Of a stretch of 64,000 nt of DNA, positions 45,972 through 57,702 are shown piece by piece. A model generated the notes under the pieces. The model did no database searches and was not told the origin of the DNA. It worked only from the letters and a program-made list of their open reading frames with translations. Both the position numbers and the translations under genes were made by a program. The first letter of the stretch is position 1. Each line of letters starts with the position of its first letter. Source of the stretch: Dehalococcoidia bacterium (GTDB lineage Bacteria; Chloroflexota; Dehalococcoidia; DSTF01; JACRBR01); assembly GCA_021731085.1 (NCBI GenBank), contig JAKFYB010000005.1, positions 48,482 through 112,481 of the forward strand, given 5' to 3'.

Positions 45972-48900
45972 GTGAAGGGTGTTCGAAGCGTGAGATTAAA
46001 CGTGCGGTGGGCGGGACCGGACCGTAGGTGGCTCCTTGGGCTACCCGCGCTTCTCGCCGTCATCGCCGTCCTCGGTATCGCCGCTCTTGCCTCCCAGACC
46101 ATCTTCGGCGGGAGCCGCCCAGCAGAAGCCGTGAACAGCGGCACGATGCGCATCGAACCGCCCGGCATCCAAACCCAGCAGGGCAACAACTTCTCCGTCT
46201 TCGTCGCGGGATCGAACGACACGCCCCTTGGGACGTTCACGATCCAGATCGGCTACGACGCAAATTTCCTCTCGTTCAACTTCGCACAGGAAACGGGCTA
46301 TCTCGCCTCAGGTGGAAACACCGCGCAGTGCTTTCCTCCGACCAACAATGTGAATGGCGCCAGCAGTTCCGTTCGCTTCGAGTGCGGATCGTTTGGGCCC
46401 AACGGCGGGCCGACAACGCTCAACGACAACTTCGCCATCTTCAATTTCAATGCTGCCAATCCAACACTGCCCGGACCCGTCACCCCGCTGACGCTGCAAG
46501 TCGCCGAGATGACGGACGTGCTCGTGAACACGATCTACAACGTCGTCGTCACGGGCAACGGTGTCGTGGAGATCGCCGGAGTCGGAGGCACGCCACAACC
46601 GACGTTCACGCCATCAAACACGCCGACAATCACAAACACGCCGACAATCACGAGTACGCCTTCTCCGACACCAACGCCGGGCATTGCGCCGCCTGGGGAC
46701 TGCGGCCCGCAGGACGCGGCCGCTGTGTGCATCACACCACCTGCGATCAATGCGAACCAATTCGCGCCGCTCACCGTCGATGTGCAGATCGAGGATGTCA
46801 CGCAGGTCCTCGCGTTCGACGTGACGCTCGGCTTCGACCCCGGTTTCTTCAGCACGGACCCGCTGACAATCCAGGCCGAGGCTGGTCCGTTCCTCAGCAA
46901 TTCAGGCCGCGACGTACTGTGCCCACAGATCGTAAAGACCAGTACCACTGTGCGTTTAGCCTGCGTCACGCTCGGACCTGTGCCACCTCCAGGCGCTGGC
47001 GGCACAGGCGTGCTCGCGCGGTTCACGCTCGTGCCGAGCAACACCGGCAGCACGATCCTGACGATCGAGGATGCGCAGGTCATCCGGTCGGCAGCGACGG
47101 TCGACGACCCCGCGGCCGTCGCGCTCTTGCCCGTCGGGTTCAACTCCACCGCCAACATCACGATCGCTCCGTGCGTCGGGCCATGTCCCGCCAGCACCTC
47201 GACACCGACGCCCGTTCCGCCAGCGACCGACACGCCGACGCCGACCGAGTCACCGACATCCACGGTCACGAACACCGCGACCACGTGTCCCGGGACTTGC
47301 GCGACGGAAACGCCAACCAACTCGCCGACACCGTCGCCGACGGTCACGCCAACGTTTGGGCCATCGACGATCCGCGTCGTGCCCGTCGCGCAAACGGCGA
47401 CCACAGGTAACACGGTCTCGATCGGAATCGTCGCCGAGAACGTGGTGAACCTGGGCGGCTTCTCCGTGAAGCTCGCCTTTAACCCCGCCCTGCTCAACGA
47501 GAGCCAGGCCAACGGCACGTTCGGTCCATTCCTGCTGACATCAGGCCGGACAGCCAACGACATCTCGTGCTTCGTAAGTGGTTCGATCCCGCCGGAACCC
47601 GGCGGCGATCCGCCACCCGATCCCGCACCCGGTGAGATCGGCTTCAACTGCGTCGTCTTCAACGGAAACGTGCCCGGCGTGACGGGCAGCGGGCTCATCG
47701 CGACCATCACGATGCCGGCAATCGCCGCGGGCACGTCGGTGCTCGACCTCATCGAAGTGACGATGGTGACACCGTTCGGCGTGCCAATCCCGACGGGCTC
47801 GCTCGTCGATGGCAGCGTCACGATCGAGGCTGCGGCGACAGCCACGCCATGCCCGGGCGTCTGCCCGACGGCTACATCAACATCAACGCCAACGATCACA
47901 CCGACACCGGGCGGCGTTCCGGCCATCGTCATCGTGCCGACGCAGCAGATCGTTGGAGTCAACGAGTTCGTCGACGTGCAGGTCAATGTCTCTGATGTGC
48001 AGAATCTGGGCGCCTACCAGTTCAGCATCCGATTCCTCGGCGGCGCGCCATTGGAACAACTCGAATTGGTGAGCGTCACCAACAGCAGCTTCCTCGGCAG
48101 CTCGGGCCGCACCGTGTTCTGCCCGCCGCCTCTCGTCGTCAGCGGATCTGTGCAGTTCGGCTGCGCCTCGCAAGGACTGACGCCACCGGGCCCGAGCGGT
48201 AGCGCCACGCTCGCGACCATCCGGTTCCGAACGCTCAACCCCGGATTCGTGGACCTGCGATTGAACGTCACAGGCAACGAACTGGCGCAGCCGAATGGCG
48301 CGGACATCGCCAAGACCTTGAACAACGACGCGGCGGATGAAATCGTCATCATCGCAGGCACGCCGACGAACACACCGACGATTACCAACACGCCAACGCA
48401 GACCTTCACACCTTCGCCGACGTTCACGCCGCAGGCACAGCCGCCGTGCGTGACGCAGCCGGGCGGCACCGGCAACACCTGTTTCGTCATCGACGCCGAC
48501 CCGCTCGAGCCGGGCTACCAGCCCCTCAAGGGCGTGCCGGCCAGCGGCAACTTCAACGTCGATGTCTACCTGCGCGACGTGCCGGCGGCGAACAACGGCC
48601 TCAACAACTTCCAATTCACGATGCTCTACGACGTCTCGTGGCTGACGGCCGCCGCGCCGATCAGCCCGCTCACCGGAGCAGGATTCCAGTGCAACATCCC
48701 GCCGCCATCGGGCGACCTCGACGAAGGCGACTCCAACGCCGACGGTAACCCCGCCACGGGCGATGCCTTCATCGCCTGCTTCACGTTCGGCGCCGGGCCG
48801 TCGGGTGACGTGCTGGTCGCGACGGTGCCGTTCACCGTCACAGGCATCGGCACATCGCCGCTGACCCTCTTCCGCGGCCTCGCAGCGGACGAGAACCTCA

Positions 48901-51900
48901 CCGAACTCGCGAGCTGCAACCCGGTGAACGTGAACCCCGGCGCGGGCTGCCGAAACGCAGTTGTGTTCAACGGCGCGCCGCCGACATCGACGCCATCCCC
49001 GACCAACACCCCGACGCCCACCGACACGCCGACTCCTACGGACACACCGACACCAACAGACACGCCAACACCGACACCAACGGAGACCCCGACCTACACG
49101 CCAACGCCGACGGAAACGCCGACCGACACGCCGACGCCGACAGAAACACCAACAGACACGGCGACGCCGACGGAGACGCCGACCGACACGGCCACGCCAA
49201 CGGAGACGCCGACCGACACGGCCACGCCGACGGAAACGCCGACGGAAACGCCCACTGACACGGCGACCCCAACGGAAACACCCACGCCCACGGAGACGGC
49301 GACAGGAACGCCCACGGACACAGCAACGGCGACGGCAACCCCGACGACGGTCGATCAGCCGCTGTGCGTGCAGCAGCCAGGCGGCACGACGAACGTCTGC
49401 TTCGTCGTCGATGCGGACGCGCTGACCAGCGGCGAGCAAGCATCGCGCATCCTGCCACCATCCGGCACCTTCGATGTTGAGATCGTCGCGCGCGACGTGC
49501 CTTCCGGCGCTGGACTCGGCTCGTTCCAGGTGACGCTGCTCTACGACAACGCATGGCTGACGGCCGGCACGCCGACGAGCGCACTAACGGGCGCCGGCTT
49601 CGACTGCAGCGCCACGCCTGCAAGCGGCGACCTCGACGAACTCGACCCGAACGCCGACGGCAATCCGGCGACAGGCGACGCGTTCATCGCCTGCGCCATC
49701 GCAGGTACCGGGCCGGACGGCGACATCGTCCTTGCGACGGTGCCGTTCACAATTACAGGCACCGGTGGTGGACCCCTGTCGGTGTTCCGTGGCCGGATGG
49801 CGGACGGCCTCGGCTTCCAGCTTGTGAGCTGCGCGACGGTCGATACGGAAGCGGGTGCGGGCTGCCTCGACGGCGTCGTCTCGAACGAACCGACGCCGAC
49901 GCCGACCAACACGCCCGAACCAACGAACACGCCGGCTGACACGGCCACAGCGACAGAGACCGCGACCAACACAGCGACGCCGACACCTACCGACACGCCC
50001 GTCGACACGGAGACACCAACAGAAACGGCGACGGCAACCGACACGGCGACGCCCACGCCCACCGATACGCCGACGCCAACGCCGACTGACACGGCGACGC
50101 CAACAAACACACCAACACCGACGGCCACGCCGACATCGGCGACGCAGCCGTTGTGCGTGCAGCAGCCAGGCGGGACGACGAACACATGCTTCGTCGTCGA
50201 CGCCGACACGACGGAACTGGGCGAGCAGGCATCGCGCTTCCTGCCAACCTCCGGCACGTTCGATGTCGAGATCGTCGCGCGCGATGTGCCGTCGGGCGCG
50301 GGCCTCGGTTCGTTCCAGGTGACGCTGCTCTACGACGAATCCTGGCTGGCGGCGGGCACACCGACGAGCGCGCTCACAGGCGTTGGCTTCGACTGTAGCG
50401 CGATCCCCGCCGACGGCGACCTGTCCGAGGGCGACCCGAACGCCGACGGCAATCCCGCGACGGGCGACGCATTCATCGCCTGCTCGATCGCCGGCACCGG
50501 GCCGACGGGCAACGTCGTGCTGGCCACCGTGCCGTTCACCATCACAGGCACGGGCACTGGACCACTGTCCGTCTTCCGTGGGCGCATGGCCGACGCGCTC
50601 GGCTTCCAGATCGTGAGTTGCGCGACGGTGGATGTGGAATCGGGCGCCGGCTGCCTCGATGCCCTCGTCGCCAACGAAGAGCCAGCGCCGACAGCGACGC
50701 CCACAGACACGCCGGAACCGACGAACACGCCCATCGATACGGCGACCTCCACGCCGACGGACACCGCAACGGCAACGAACACGCCCGTCGACACGGCGAC
50801 ACCGACGGAGACGCCAACGGAAACGGCGACCCCGACGGAGACCCCTACTCCCACGGACACGCCGACGCCAACGCCGACGGAAACGCCCACAGACACCCCG
50901 ACGCCAACCGACACGCCGACCGGCGGCGGTGGTGGATTCAGCATCAGTCAGGGTGCCCCGCCCGCGGCAGGGCCACCAAACGGGCAGGCCAGTGGGGCGC
51001 CCGGGCCGCAGAACGGCGGCCCCTCGACCGAAAGATCGGCGCCCGGTCCAGCGTTTGATCGTGGGATGCTCACGATCGCGCTGGCAGTGGCAATCGCGGC
51101 TACGGCCGCAAGACTCTTCACGCTAAGCCCGCTGAACGGCGGCGTCCGCCTGGACACGCAGGACGGACGAAGGAGACGAGCCATGGCAGACGAACGAGAC
51201 ATCCAGCACGGTGGCCGCGGGTCACCGGTATTGCGCGCCCCGGGTTCGCGACGTATCCGGGTGGGCAACTTCGCACGGCTCTCGCCCGCGATTGTGGTCG
51301 CCGGAGCGCTTGCCCTCGCAGGCGCCTTCGCATTGACGCCACGAACGGCGGACGCGCAGAGCCCCGGCCCCGGCGTCGCATCGCTGTTCATGAACCCGCT
51401 CGCTGCCAACGTGATCATTGGCGGCGACGAACTCGTGCTCGAAGAGACAGTCGCCGGTGTGCCGTTCGACCCCGGTCTCGGCTCGTTCCAGCTTGATGTG
51501 CTGTTCAATCCAACCCTGCTCTCGATCACGCTCGAGGAAGGGCCCTTTCTCGCCAGCACCGGAAACACGACCTCGTGCGGCATCACGGCTATCACCGAAC
51601 TGAACGTGCTCTACAACTGCGACTCCACGGGCACAAACGCTGGCCCATACGGGTCCGGCGTCGTCGCGCGGCTTCACCTCGTTCCAGCGCCGGACCTCGT
51701 GCTGGTGCCGAACGCGGGCAACGGCCAGCTGACCGTCGTCGACAACGTGCGCGCGGGCAGCTGGCTGCGCGATCGTGAAAACACGCTCATTCCTCTAGCC
51801 CAGGTGCTGGATGCGCTCGTCATCGTGCGGGCGCTGGAAGGCGACCTCAACGGCGACTGCGAAGTGAACATCATCGACCAGCAGATCATTTCGGTGCACT

Positions 51901-53456
51901 TCAACGCCGTCTTCGGATCGCTGCTCTACATCTTCCTGTACGACCTCGACCCGCCGCCGAACGGTGACCTCGACATCGACATCAAGGACCTGCAGTTCGT
52001 ATTCGGCCGCGACGGTTCGAACTGCCAGACGCCCGTGCCGACGCCACAGACGACGGCCACGCCATACATTCCCACCGTCATCATCGAGACACGCACGCCC
52101 GTCGCGACTTCAACGCAGACGCCGACAAGCACGCCGACGCAGACTCCCGTAACGCCGACCGCGACAAACACGCCGCAGCCGCCCACGAACACACCTGAAA
52201 CCGCCACCGAAACACCCGTCACGCCAACGCTGACGAACACACCGACCAACACGCCGACGAGCACCCCCGTCACACCGACGAGCACGCCTGTCACACCGAC
52301 GAACACGCCTGTCACACCGACGAGTACGCCCGTCACGCCGACGAGCACGCCCGTCACGCCGACGAGCACGCCGACGAGCACGCCGGTGACACCCACAAGG
52401 ACGCCGACCAGCATCGCCGCGACGCAGACCCGCACACAGACCCTGACGCCGACAAGGACAATCACGATCACACCGACGCGCACCGCCGAAGGCACGCGCA
52501 CGGCCGTCGTCTCGGCAACCGCCTTTGTGACCACGACGCCACCGCCGACAAACACGGCGGTGCCAACGAGCACGCAGACGCCCACGAAGACGGCCGTGCC
52601 GACCAGCACGCACACGCGCACACCTACTCGCACGTCAACGCCGACCCGCACATCCACCGTGGCGCCAGCGACGGCGACGCGCACGAAGACACCGACAGCG
52701 GTGGCTCCGACGGCGACGCGCACGAAGACACCGACAGCGGTGGCTCCGACGGCGACGCGCACGAAGACGCCTACACAGGTGGCCCCAACCGCCACCCGCA
52801 CGAAGACGCCTACACAGGTGCCGGCAACGTCTACACGCACGGCGACGCGGACGCCTGTCCGGACGGCGACCGTCGCGGCGAGCACGCAGACGCCAGTGGC
52901 GACGCTTACGGTGATCACGACGTCAACGGTGGTGGTGACGCAAACGGCGGTGCCGACGAGCACGGCCACGGCCATCGCTGGCACGCCGACGGTCGCCGCC
53001 GGGACCAGCACGCCCGTCGTCGGAACGCAGACGACCACCAACACGCCATCCGGTGGCACGGCGACCGTGACCAACACGCCGACTTCAGGCACGGCAACGG
53101 TCACCAACACGCCGTCCGCGGGCACAGCGACGGTCACGAACACAGCGACGTCGGGGACGCAGACGGCACAAGCGACCCGCACCACGGCCGCCGGCACGCA
53201 AACGGCGCAGGCGACTCAGACGGCGTTCAGCACCGTTCTCGCCGGCACGGCCGCGGTGCCACCCACACCGCCGTCCGGCGTCGTCGTGGGGCCGAGTGAT
53301 CCCGGTCGCAGGCCTGGTCGCATCCTTCCCTTCGCGGGCAGCGATGGCCCTCTGCCGGGCAACGACTGGACGTGGCTGGTGTCGATCGCCACGCTTGGTG
53401 CAGGCGTCGTCATTGCCTTCGCCATCCGGCGTTCGATCGACCGCAACAACGACTGA
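45972..53456 (+). CDS. Giant (2494 aa) surface protein: eight cohesin-like modules, Thr/Pro-rich linkers, one dockerin-like module, several TM segments
   Basis: Repeated cohesin-like blocks (e.g. [29 protein letters not shown]); [13 protein letters not shown] linkers; [34 protein letters not shown]-term [27 protein letters not shown]. Confidence 0.8.
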   Translation: MKGVRSVRLNVRWAGPDRRWLLGLPALLAVIAVLGIAALASQTIFGGSRPAEAVNSGTMRIEPPGIQTQQGNNFSVFVAGSNDTPLGTFTIQIGYDANFLSFNFAQETGYLASGGNTAQCFPPTNNVNGASSSVRFECGSFGPNGGPTTLNDNFAIFNFNAANPTLPGPVTPLTLQVAEMTDVLVNTIYNVVVTGNGVVEIAGVGGTPQPTFTPSNTPTITNTPTITSTPSPTPTPGIAPPGDCGPQDAAAVCITPPAINANQFAPLTVDVQIEDVTQVLAFDVTLGFDPGFFSTDPLTIQAEAGPFLSNSGRDVLCPQIVKTSTTVRLACVTLGPVPPPGAGGTGVLARFTLVPSNTGSTILTIEDAQVIRSAATVDDPAAVALLPVGFNSTANITIAPCVGPCPASTSTPTPVPPATDTPTPTESPTSTVTNTATTCPGTCATETPTNSPTPSPTVTPTFGPSTIRVVPVAQTATTGNTVSIGIVAENVVNLGGFSVKLAFNPALLNESQANGTFGPFLLTSGRTANDISCFVSGSIPPEPGGDPPPDPAPGEIGFNCVVFNGNVPGVTGSGLIATITMPAIAAGTSVLDLIEVTMVTPFGVPIPTGSLVDGSVTIEAAATATPCPGVCPTATSTSTPTITPTPGGVPAIVIVPTQQIVGVNEFVDVQVNVSDVQNLGAYQFSIRFLGGAPLEQLELVSVTNSSFLGSSGRTVFCPPPLVVSGSVQFGCASQGLTPPGPSGSATLATIRFRTLNPGFVDLRLNVTGNELAQPNGADIAKTLNNDAADEIVIIAGTPTNTPTITNTPTQTFTPSPTFTPQAQPPCVTQPGGTGNTCFVIDADPLEPGYQPLKGVPASGNFNVDVYLRDVPAANNGLNNFQFTMLYDVSWLTAAAPISPLTGAGFQCNIPPPSGDLDEGDSNADGNPATGDAFIACFTFGAGPSGDVLVATVPFTVTGIGTSPLTLFRGLAADENLTELASCNPVNVNPGAGCRNAVVFNGAPPTSTPSPTNTPTPTDTPTPTDTPTPTDTPTPTPTETPTYTPTPTETPTDTPTPTETPTDTATPTETPTDTATPTETPTDTATPTETPTETPTDTATPTETPTPTETATGTPTDTATATATPTTVDQPLCVQQPGGTTNVCFVVDADALTSGEQASRILPPSGTFDVEIVARDVPSGAGLGSFQVTLLYDNAWLTAGTPTSALTGAGFDCSATPASGDLDELDPNADGNPATGDAFIACAIAGTGPDGDIVLATVPFTITGTGGGPLSVFRGRMADGLGFQLVSCATVDTEAGAGCLDGVVSNEPTPTPTNTPEPTNTPADTATATETATNTATPTPTDTPVDTETPTETATATDTATPTPTDTPTPTPTDTATPTNTPTPTATPTSATQPLCVQQPGGTTNTCFVVDADTTELGEQASRFLPTSGTFDVEIVARDVPSGAGLGSFQVTLLYDESWLAAGTPTSALTGVGFDCSAIPADGDLSEGDPNADGNPATGDAFIACSIAGTGPTGNVVLATVPFTITGTGTGPLSVFRGRMADALGFQIVSCATVDVESGAGCLDALVANEEPAPTATPTDTPEPTNTPIDTATSTPTDTATATNTPVDTATPTETPTETATPTETPTPTDTPTPTPTETPTDTPTPTDTPTGGGGGFSISQGAPPAAGPPNGQASGAPGPQNGGPSTERSAPGPAFDRGMLTIALAVAIAATAARLFTLSPLNGGVRLDTQDGRRRRAMADERDIQHGGRGSPVLRAPGSRRIRVGNFARLSPAIVVAGALALAGAFALTPRTADAQSPGPGVASLFMNPLAANVIIGGDELVLEETVAGVPFDPGLGSFQLDVLFNPTLLSITLEEGPFLASTGNTTSCGITAITELNVLYNCDSTGTNAGPYGSGVVARLHLVPAPDLVLVPNAGNGQLTVVDNVRAGSWLRDRENTLIPLAQVLDALVIVRALEGDLNGDCEVNIIDQQIISVHFNAVFGSLLYIFLYDLDPPPNGDLDIDIKDLQFVFGRDGSNCQTPVPTPQTTATPYIPTVIIETRTPVATSTQTPTSTPTQTPVTPTATNTPQPPTNTPETATETPVTPTLTNTPTNTPTSTPVTPTSTPVTPTNTPVTPTSTPVTPTSTPVTPTSTPTSTPVTPTRTPTSIAATQTRTQTLTPTRTITITPTRTAEGTRTAVVSATAFVTTTPPPTNTAVPTSTQTPTKTAVPTSTHTRTPTRTSTPTRTSTVAPATATRTKTPTAVAPTATRTKTPTAVAPTATRTKTPTQVAPTATRTKTPTQVPATSTRTATRTPVRTATVAASTQTPVATLTVITTSTVVVTQTAVPTSTATAIAGTPTVAAGTSTPVVGTQTTTNTPSGGTATVTNTPTSGTATVTNTPSAGTATVTNTATSGTQTAQATRTTAAGTQTAQATQTAFSTVLAGTAAVPPTPPSGVVVGPSDPGRRPGRILPFAGSDGPLPGNDWTWLVSIATLGAGVVIAFAIRRSIDRNND
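49356..50690 (+). repeat. Tandem duplication of a cohesin-like module (from 49356 and from 50144)
   Basis: Near-identical protein/DNA blocks from [20 protein letters not shown] to CATVD.E.GAGCLD. Confidence 0.85.
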
Positions 53457-53486
53457 TTAGCTTCGATATAACCCTCTCGAAACGGA

Positions 53487-53523
53487 GAACAGGCCGCTCA
53501 CAATGAGCGGCCTGTTCTGTTAA
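53487..53523 (+). terminator. Rho-independent terminator of giant surface gene
   Basis: GAACAGGCCGCTCA-CAA-TGAGCGGCCTGTTC then TGTTAA. Confidence 0.8.
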
Positions 53524-53549
53524 CGTTCGGCTTTTTGTTCGGATCTTCC

Positions 53550-53578
53550 TTGACATCTGCGTACGCCTGTTCTACAGT
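53550..53578 (+). promoter_or_regulatory. Sigma70-type promoter
   Basis: TTGACA (53550-53555), 17 nt, TACAGT (53573-53578). Confidence 0.6.
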
Positions 53579-53610
53579 ACGCATGTTCTGAATACAGGAG
53601 GTTTGGCCAG

Positions 53611-53748
53611 ATGCAGTTCGCAATCGCTATGTCGCTCGTTCTCTTCATTTCCGCAGCCCTATTGCTCTACCAGTTCGTCACCGGCAGCCTGATCGGCGCC
53701 GATGAGCCACGTCCTTCCTGGCCACACAAGGCCCGCCGCGCGCAGTAA
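53611..53748 (+). CDS. 45-aa single-TM protein
   Basis: MQFAIAMSLVLFISAALLLYQFVTGSLIGADEPRPSWPHKARRAQ; ACAGGAGG upstream; below ORF-track cut-off. Confidence 0.6.
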   Translation: MQFAIAMSLVLFISAALLLYQFVTGSLIGADEPRPSWPHKARRAQ

Positions 53749-53954
53749 GTCTGCCGCGCAGAACGTCTGGCGCGCAGGACGTCCGCCGCGCAGCAAGCCC
53801 CCCTCGCTTTCCCTCCCTCCCACGTGAATGGCCGCTCCCATGTCCTGCCGGGAGCGGCCGTTCGCCATGTCCAGGATCATCGATTCCGAAGCGCGGCTTT
53901 CAGCCTGCGTCATCGCCCGCGAGCCGTGATATTGCGCAGCGACGCGGTCATTGG

Positions 53955-53980
53955 CGTAGGGGCGCTGCTCCGCCGCGCCC
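53955..53980. repeat. REP-like palindrome family 1, copy 3 (inverted)
   Basis: CGTAGGGGCGCTGCTCCGCCGCGCCC. Confidence 0.7.
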
Positions 53981-54285
53981 TCGTCGCCCAGCGATGAGTA
54001 GCCGACAACCGCGCGGTTGGCCTCATGCCGAAGCGGCCACCGCTCCGCAGACTCAACGAGATGGGTGCCCGCTCGCACAGCCGGGGACGGCTGTGCCACA
54101 TGACCCCCACCCGACCTTGTAAGAAATCCGCCGCTCGCTTGTCTAACTGGTGGAGGGATTGCGCATGCCGCCGAAACCGCGGTCGCGCCGTCTTGGGCTA
54201 TGCTATCGTTCGATTCAATTGCGCCCCGTCCGTTACGCGCCGCCAGCCCGGCCGCGAGGACGTGGCGCGTCCTGCGGGAGGCGAT

Positions 54286-55701
54286 ATGGACGACGCCCTG
54301 CTCGTCAGCCGCGCCAAGGCTGGTGACCTCGACGCTTTCGGCCAGCTATACGACCGGTACTTCAACAACATCTACGACTTCTCGTGGCGCATCCTCCGCA
54401 ACAGCGAGGAAGCGGCTGACGTCACACAGGACGTCTTCATGAAGGCCATGCAGAACTTGTCTGGCCTCACCAAGGCCGCGAGCTTCAAGTCGTGGCTGTT
54501 CACGATCGCCCACAATGCGGCCGTCACGCGCGCCGAACGCTCCGGTCGGAGCGTGCCGCTCCCACAGCCCGTCCACGAAGAAGCGTTCGGCACCTTCGAC
54601 GTGCCGGATGCGTCTCGCCTCGATGATCCGGAACTCGCTGCTGGCGACGCAGAACTCGCCGCGCTCGTCTGGGAAGCCGCCGACGCACTCAACCCGCGCG
54701 ACTACGCGCTCCTCGACCTCCACGTGCGCCAGGGGCTCGACAGCGCGGAGATCGCGGGCGTGATGAACGTCAGCAAGGGCAACGCGTACACCATGGTCAG
54801 CCGCATGAAGACGGCTGCCGCCGAGGTCATCGGCAGCTACGTCGTCGCCCGCCGCGGGAGCAGCGACTGTGCCGGCCTTCAGGAAACGCTGGCCGCGTTC
54901 GAGTTCCCGCCGTACACGGAGCAAGTGCGCAAGGCTGTCGACGAGCACATCACGGGCTGCGAAACCTGCCAGGGCGCGCGCAAGCGCCTCGTCGCGCCAC
55001 TGGAAATCTTCGGCGGCTTCGCGATGGTGCAGACGCCGCTCGCGCTCAAGGGCGACATCTGGGGCGAGCTTTCGACACAGTGGTACGTCACCGGTCCCGG
55101 CGCGATTGGCGGAGGCGGCGCAGTGCCCGCCGCGTTCGGCGTCGGCGCGCTGCCACCAAGCCCGTACGCGAATGGCGGCGCCTTCGGCGGCGGCGATGGC
55201 GGCCTCATGGCGATAGGCGCCGAGGGCGACGGCTGGGATCGCAACAAGATCATGTGGTTCATCGGCGGCGTCGCCGGCCTGCTCATCTTCGCCTTCGCAG
55301 GCGGAGCCATCATCTCAAGCGCGCTCGGCGGCGGTGGCTCAGAAGGGGCAGGCGATGGCACAGCGACCGCGACGGGAACAGCCGCCGTAGTCGGCACGAC
55401 TCAAACACCCGGCGTCGCGATCCAGACGCCCACGCCTAATCTCACGCCGTCGGCAACGATCCCGCCGTCATCCACCGCCGGCCCGACCGAGTCACCATCG
55501 CCGGTCCTACCGACGGACACGCCGCTGCCCGTTGAGACGCCGACGCCGGAGGACGAGGAGCCGACCGAGACGCCGGAACCTGAACCCACGGCGACGCCGC
55601 CGTTCGCCGGCCAGCTATCGCCAACGCCTTGCTCCGCCGTGACAACGCCGGAGTGCTTCCCGACGTCCACACCCACGCCTCTCCGGCTTACGACGCCCTA
55701 G
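54286..55701 (+). CDS. ECF sigma factor fused to Zn-finger-like segment, TM helix and Thr/Pro-rich extracellular tail
   Basis: AGDLDAFGQLYDRYFNNIYDFSWRILRNSEEAADVTQDVFMKAMQNL; sigma4 SAEIAGVMNVSKGNAYTMVSRMK; HITGCETC; TM IMWFIGGVAGLLIFAFAGGAII; PTESPSPVLPTDTPLPVETPTPEDEEP. Confidence 0.85.
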   Translation: MDDALLVSRAKAGDLDAFGQLYDRYFNNIYDFSWRILRNSEEAADVTQDVFMKAMQNLSGLTKAASFKSWLFTIAHNAAVTRAERSGRSVPLPQPVHEEAFGTFDVPDASRLDDPELAAGDAELAALVWEAADALNPRDYALLDLHVRQGLDSAEIAGVMNVSKGNAYTMVSRMKTAAAEVIGSYVVARRGSSDCAGLQETLAAFEFPPYTEQVRKAVDEHITGCETCQGARKRLVAPLEIFGGFAMVQTPLALKGDIWGELSTQWYVTGPGAIGGGGAVPAAFGVGALPPSPYANGGAFGGGDGGLMAIGAEGDGWDRNKIMWFIGGVAGLLIFAFAGGAIISSALGGGGSEGAGDGTATATGTAAVVGTTQTPGVAIQTPTPNLTPSATIPPSSTAGPTESPSPVLPTDTPLPVETPTPEDEEPTETPEPEPTATPPFAGQLSPTPCSAVTTPECFPTSTPTPLRLTTP

Positions 55702-55906
55702 GGGAGGCGCCGCGCACACCTGCCCTCTGGCGCGCGATGACGCGCGGGCTGAAAAGCCCGCGCTCCCGCCTCCCAAGTGGCACGCTCGCTCGCCGACGGC
55801 TCGAATCCGCGCGAAATTGACTCTAGCTTCGCGGCAGATTCCCCTAGTTTGAACCGATGATTCTCCTAAGGGGGCGCCACGGGTCCGGGCCGCGGCGTGA
55901 GGGCGT

Positions 55907-57082
55907 ATGAGCCAGATCGAACATGCCCGCCGGGATGGCGACCCATCCTTGCTGGCGCGTCTGCTTCACCTACCACCTCAGTCCGAGCGCACGCTGCGCA
56001 TGGAAGCACTGATCGCGCGCCTGCGTCTTGTCCTTCTTGCCGTGAACATTCCCCTCCTCGCCCTGTTCCTGGACACCGATGGCTGGCACATGCAGCTTGT
56101 CTGGGCCCTCGTCGCCTTCACGGCGACGTACGGCGCCTTCATCGCCTTCTTCCGGCCCTACCGCCGTTGGCGTGTCTTCGAGACCAGCGCCCTCAGTGCA
56201 TTCGTCGACTCCCTCGTCATCGCCATCTTCATCGCGGCCACCGGTGGCGTGGAGAGTCCCTTCTACATCCTTTACTTCCTCTCGCTCGCCGCCGTCGGCA
56301 TGCGCTTCGACCTGCGCCAGGTGCTCGCCGTCTGTGCGCTCTATGCGCTCTCGTACTCATTGGTCTATCTGTGGTCATGGGATCCCAGCGCGAACGCGTT
56401 TGGCGAGCTCATGCTCCGTTGCTCATACATGTTCATCCTGAGCGTCGCCGTCGGACATCTCGCGCGCGAAGAGACGAGTCGCTCGATGGAAGTCGAGGCG
56501 TTCGAGAAGCTCAACGCCGAGAACCAGCGCCTGCTTACCCGCCGCGAGAAGGAAGCACGCGTCGACCGCCTGACCGGGCTTCAGAACCGTGCCTCGCTCG
56601 AGAAGGACGCACACCGTGCCCTGCGCAGGGTACGCGGATCAGGTGGCTACATGAGCATCCTGTTTTGCGACATGGATCGCCTGAAGACCATCAACGACGA
56701 ACTTGGCCACGACGCCGGCGACCGTGTCCTCCGCCAGGCGGGCGCCGCCATGAAGCGATCGATGCGCGCGTCAGACTTCGTCGGACGCTACGGCGGGGAT
56801 GAGTTCGTCGTCGTCCTGCCGAACCTCACGCGCGAGACAGCGTACGAACGCTCCGAGCAGCTGATCGCGAGCTTCGCGCAGGTCAACGAAGCGCTGCCCG
56901 AAGACCTGCACATTGGCCTCAGCGTTGGCATCGCCACGTACCCGTTCGATGCGGACGACTACCCGACGCTCGTGAAGCTCGCTGACCAGGCGATGTATCT
57001 CGCCAAGCGCGACGGTGGCAACCGCGTGCGCACGGCCAATGACCTGCACCTCTTCTGGGAGACCATCCCGCGCACGGCGTAG
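55907..57082 (+). CDS. Membrane diguanylate cyclase (GGDEF)
   Basis: N-terminal TM helices; DRLTGLQNRASLEKD; FVGRYGGDEFVVVLP. Confidence 0.9.
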   Translation: MSQIEHARRDGDPSLLARLLHLPPQSERTLRMEALIARLRLVLLAVNIPLLALFLDTDGWHMQLVWALVAFTATYGAFIAFFRPYRRWRVFETSALSAFVDSLVIAIFIAATGGVESPFYILYFLSLAAVGMRFDLRQVLAVCALYALSYSLVYLWSWDPSANAFGELMLRCSYMFILSVAVGHLAREETSRSMEVEAFEKLNAENQRLLTRREKEARVDRLTGLQNRASLEKDAHRALRRVRGSGGYMSILFCDMDRLKTINDELGHDAGDRVLRQAGAAMKRSMRASDFVGRYGGDEFVVVLPNLTRETAYERSEQLIASFAQVNEALPEDLHIGLSVGIATYPFDADDYPTLVKLADQAMYLAKRDGGNRVRTANDLHLFWETIPRTA

Positions 57083-57101
57083 CCGGGATCGACGCCGCAC
57101 G

Positions 57102-57671
57102 TCACTCCGGAAGCGCAACCAGCTCCAGGAACTCGTGCAGAATGCGCGCGGTCGCTCCCCAGATCAGGTGGTCCCGCCAGCGGTATGAATACGCCATCAT
57201 CTCGCGCCCCTGATACGTCCGCATTTCGGTCACGACGTTCGCCGCATCCATCAGATGCGCAAGCGGCACTTCGAGGATCTCCGCCACCTCGACCTCGCTG
57301 TGCACGAACGGATACGGCCCCGGCTCGAGAATGCGCCCGACAAACGGCCGTACGAGGAAGTTCGAGATCGTGATCATCTCATCGAGCTGGCCCAGCACTT
57401 CGACGTGATCCATCGCAACGCCAATCTCTTCCCATGTCTCACGCACGGCCGTGAACCGCAGATCCGGATCGGTGTCGTCGAAGGCGCCGCCGGGGAACGA
57501 GATCTGCCCCTTGTGATGCTCCACCAGCTCGGAGCGCCTCGTGAACAGCACGTGGATGTCGCCGCCGCCGTTGTCATACAACGGCAGCAGCACGGCCGCG
57601 CGCGCCATCGCGTTGTCGGCGATCAGCCCAGGTTGGTAGACGTCGAGCCGCGCGCGAATGGCCTCCAGCAT
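57102..57671 (-). CDS. NUDIX hydrolase (CoA pyrophosphatase-like)
   Basis: GQISFPGGAFDDTDPDLRFTAVRETWEEIGV. Confidence 0.92.
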   Translation of the reverse strand: MLEAIRARLDVYQPGLIADNAMARAAVLLPLYDNGGGDIHVLFTRRSELVEHHKGQISFPGGAFDDTDPDLRFTAVRETWEEIGVAMDHVEVLGQLDEMITISNFLVRPFVGRILEPGPYPFVHSEVEVAEILEVPLAHLMDAANVVTEMRTYQGREMMAYSYRWRDHLIWGATARILHEFLELVALPE

Positions 57672-57702
57672 GGGCCAAGTGTAGGTGCCAGGGCCGGTAG
57701 CG

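Noticed and set aside
49020-50930. Repeat-rich tract as a CRISPR array
   Set aside because: No spacer/repeat periodicity; continuous in-frame Thr/Pro coding repeat
46535-53197. Long minus-strand ORFs (46535-47986, 47883-49439, 48626-49063, 49094-49321, 49541-50257, 50330-50944, 51926-53197) encoding VGVxVGV-type proteins
   Set aside because: Antisense mirrors of the TPT/cohesin-coding repeat; low complexity follows directly from the sense repeat
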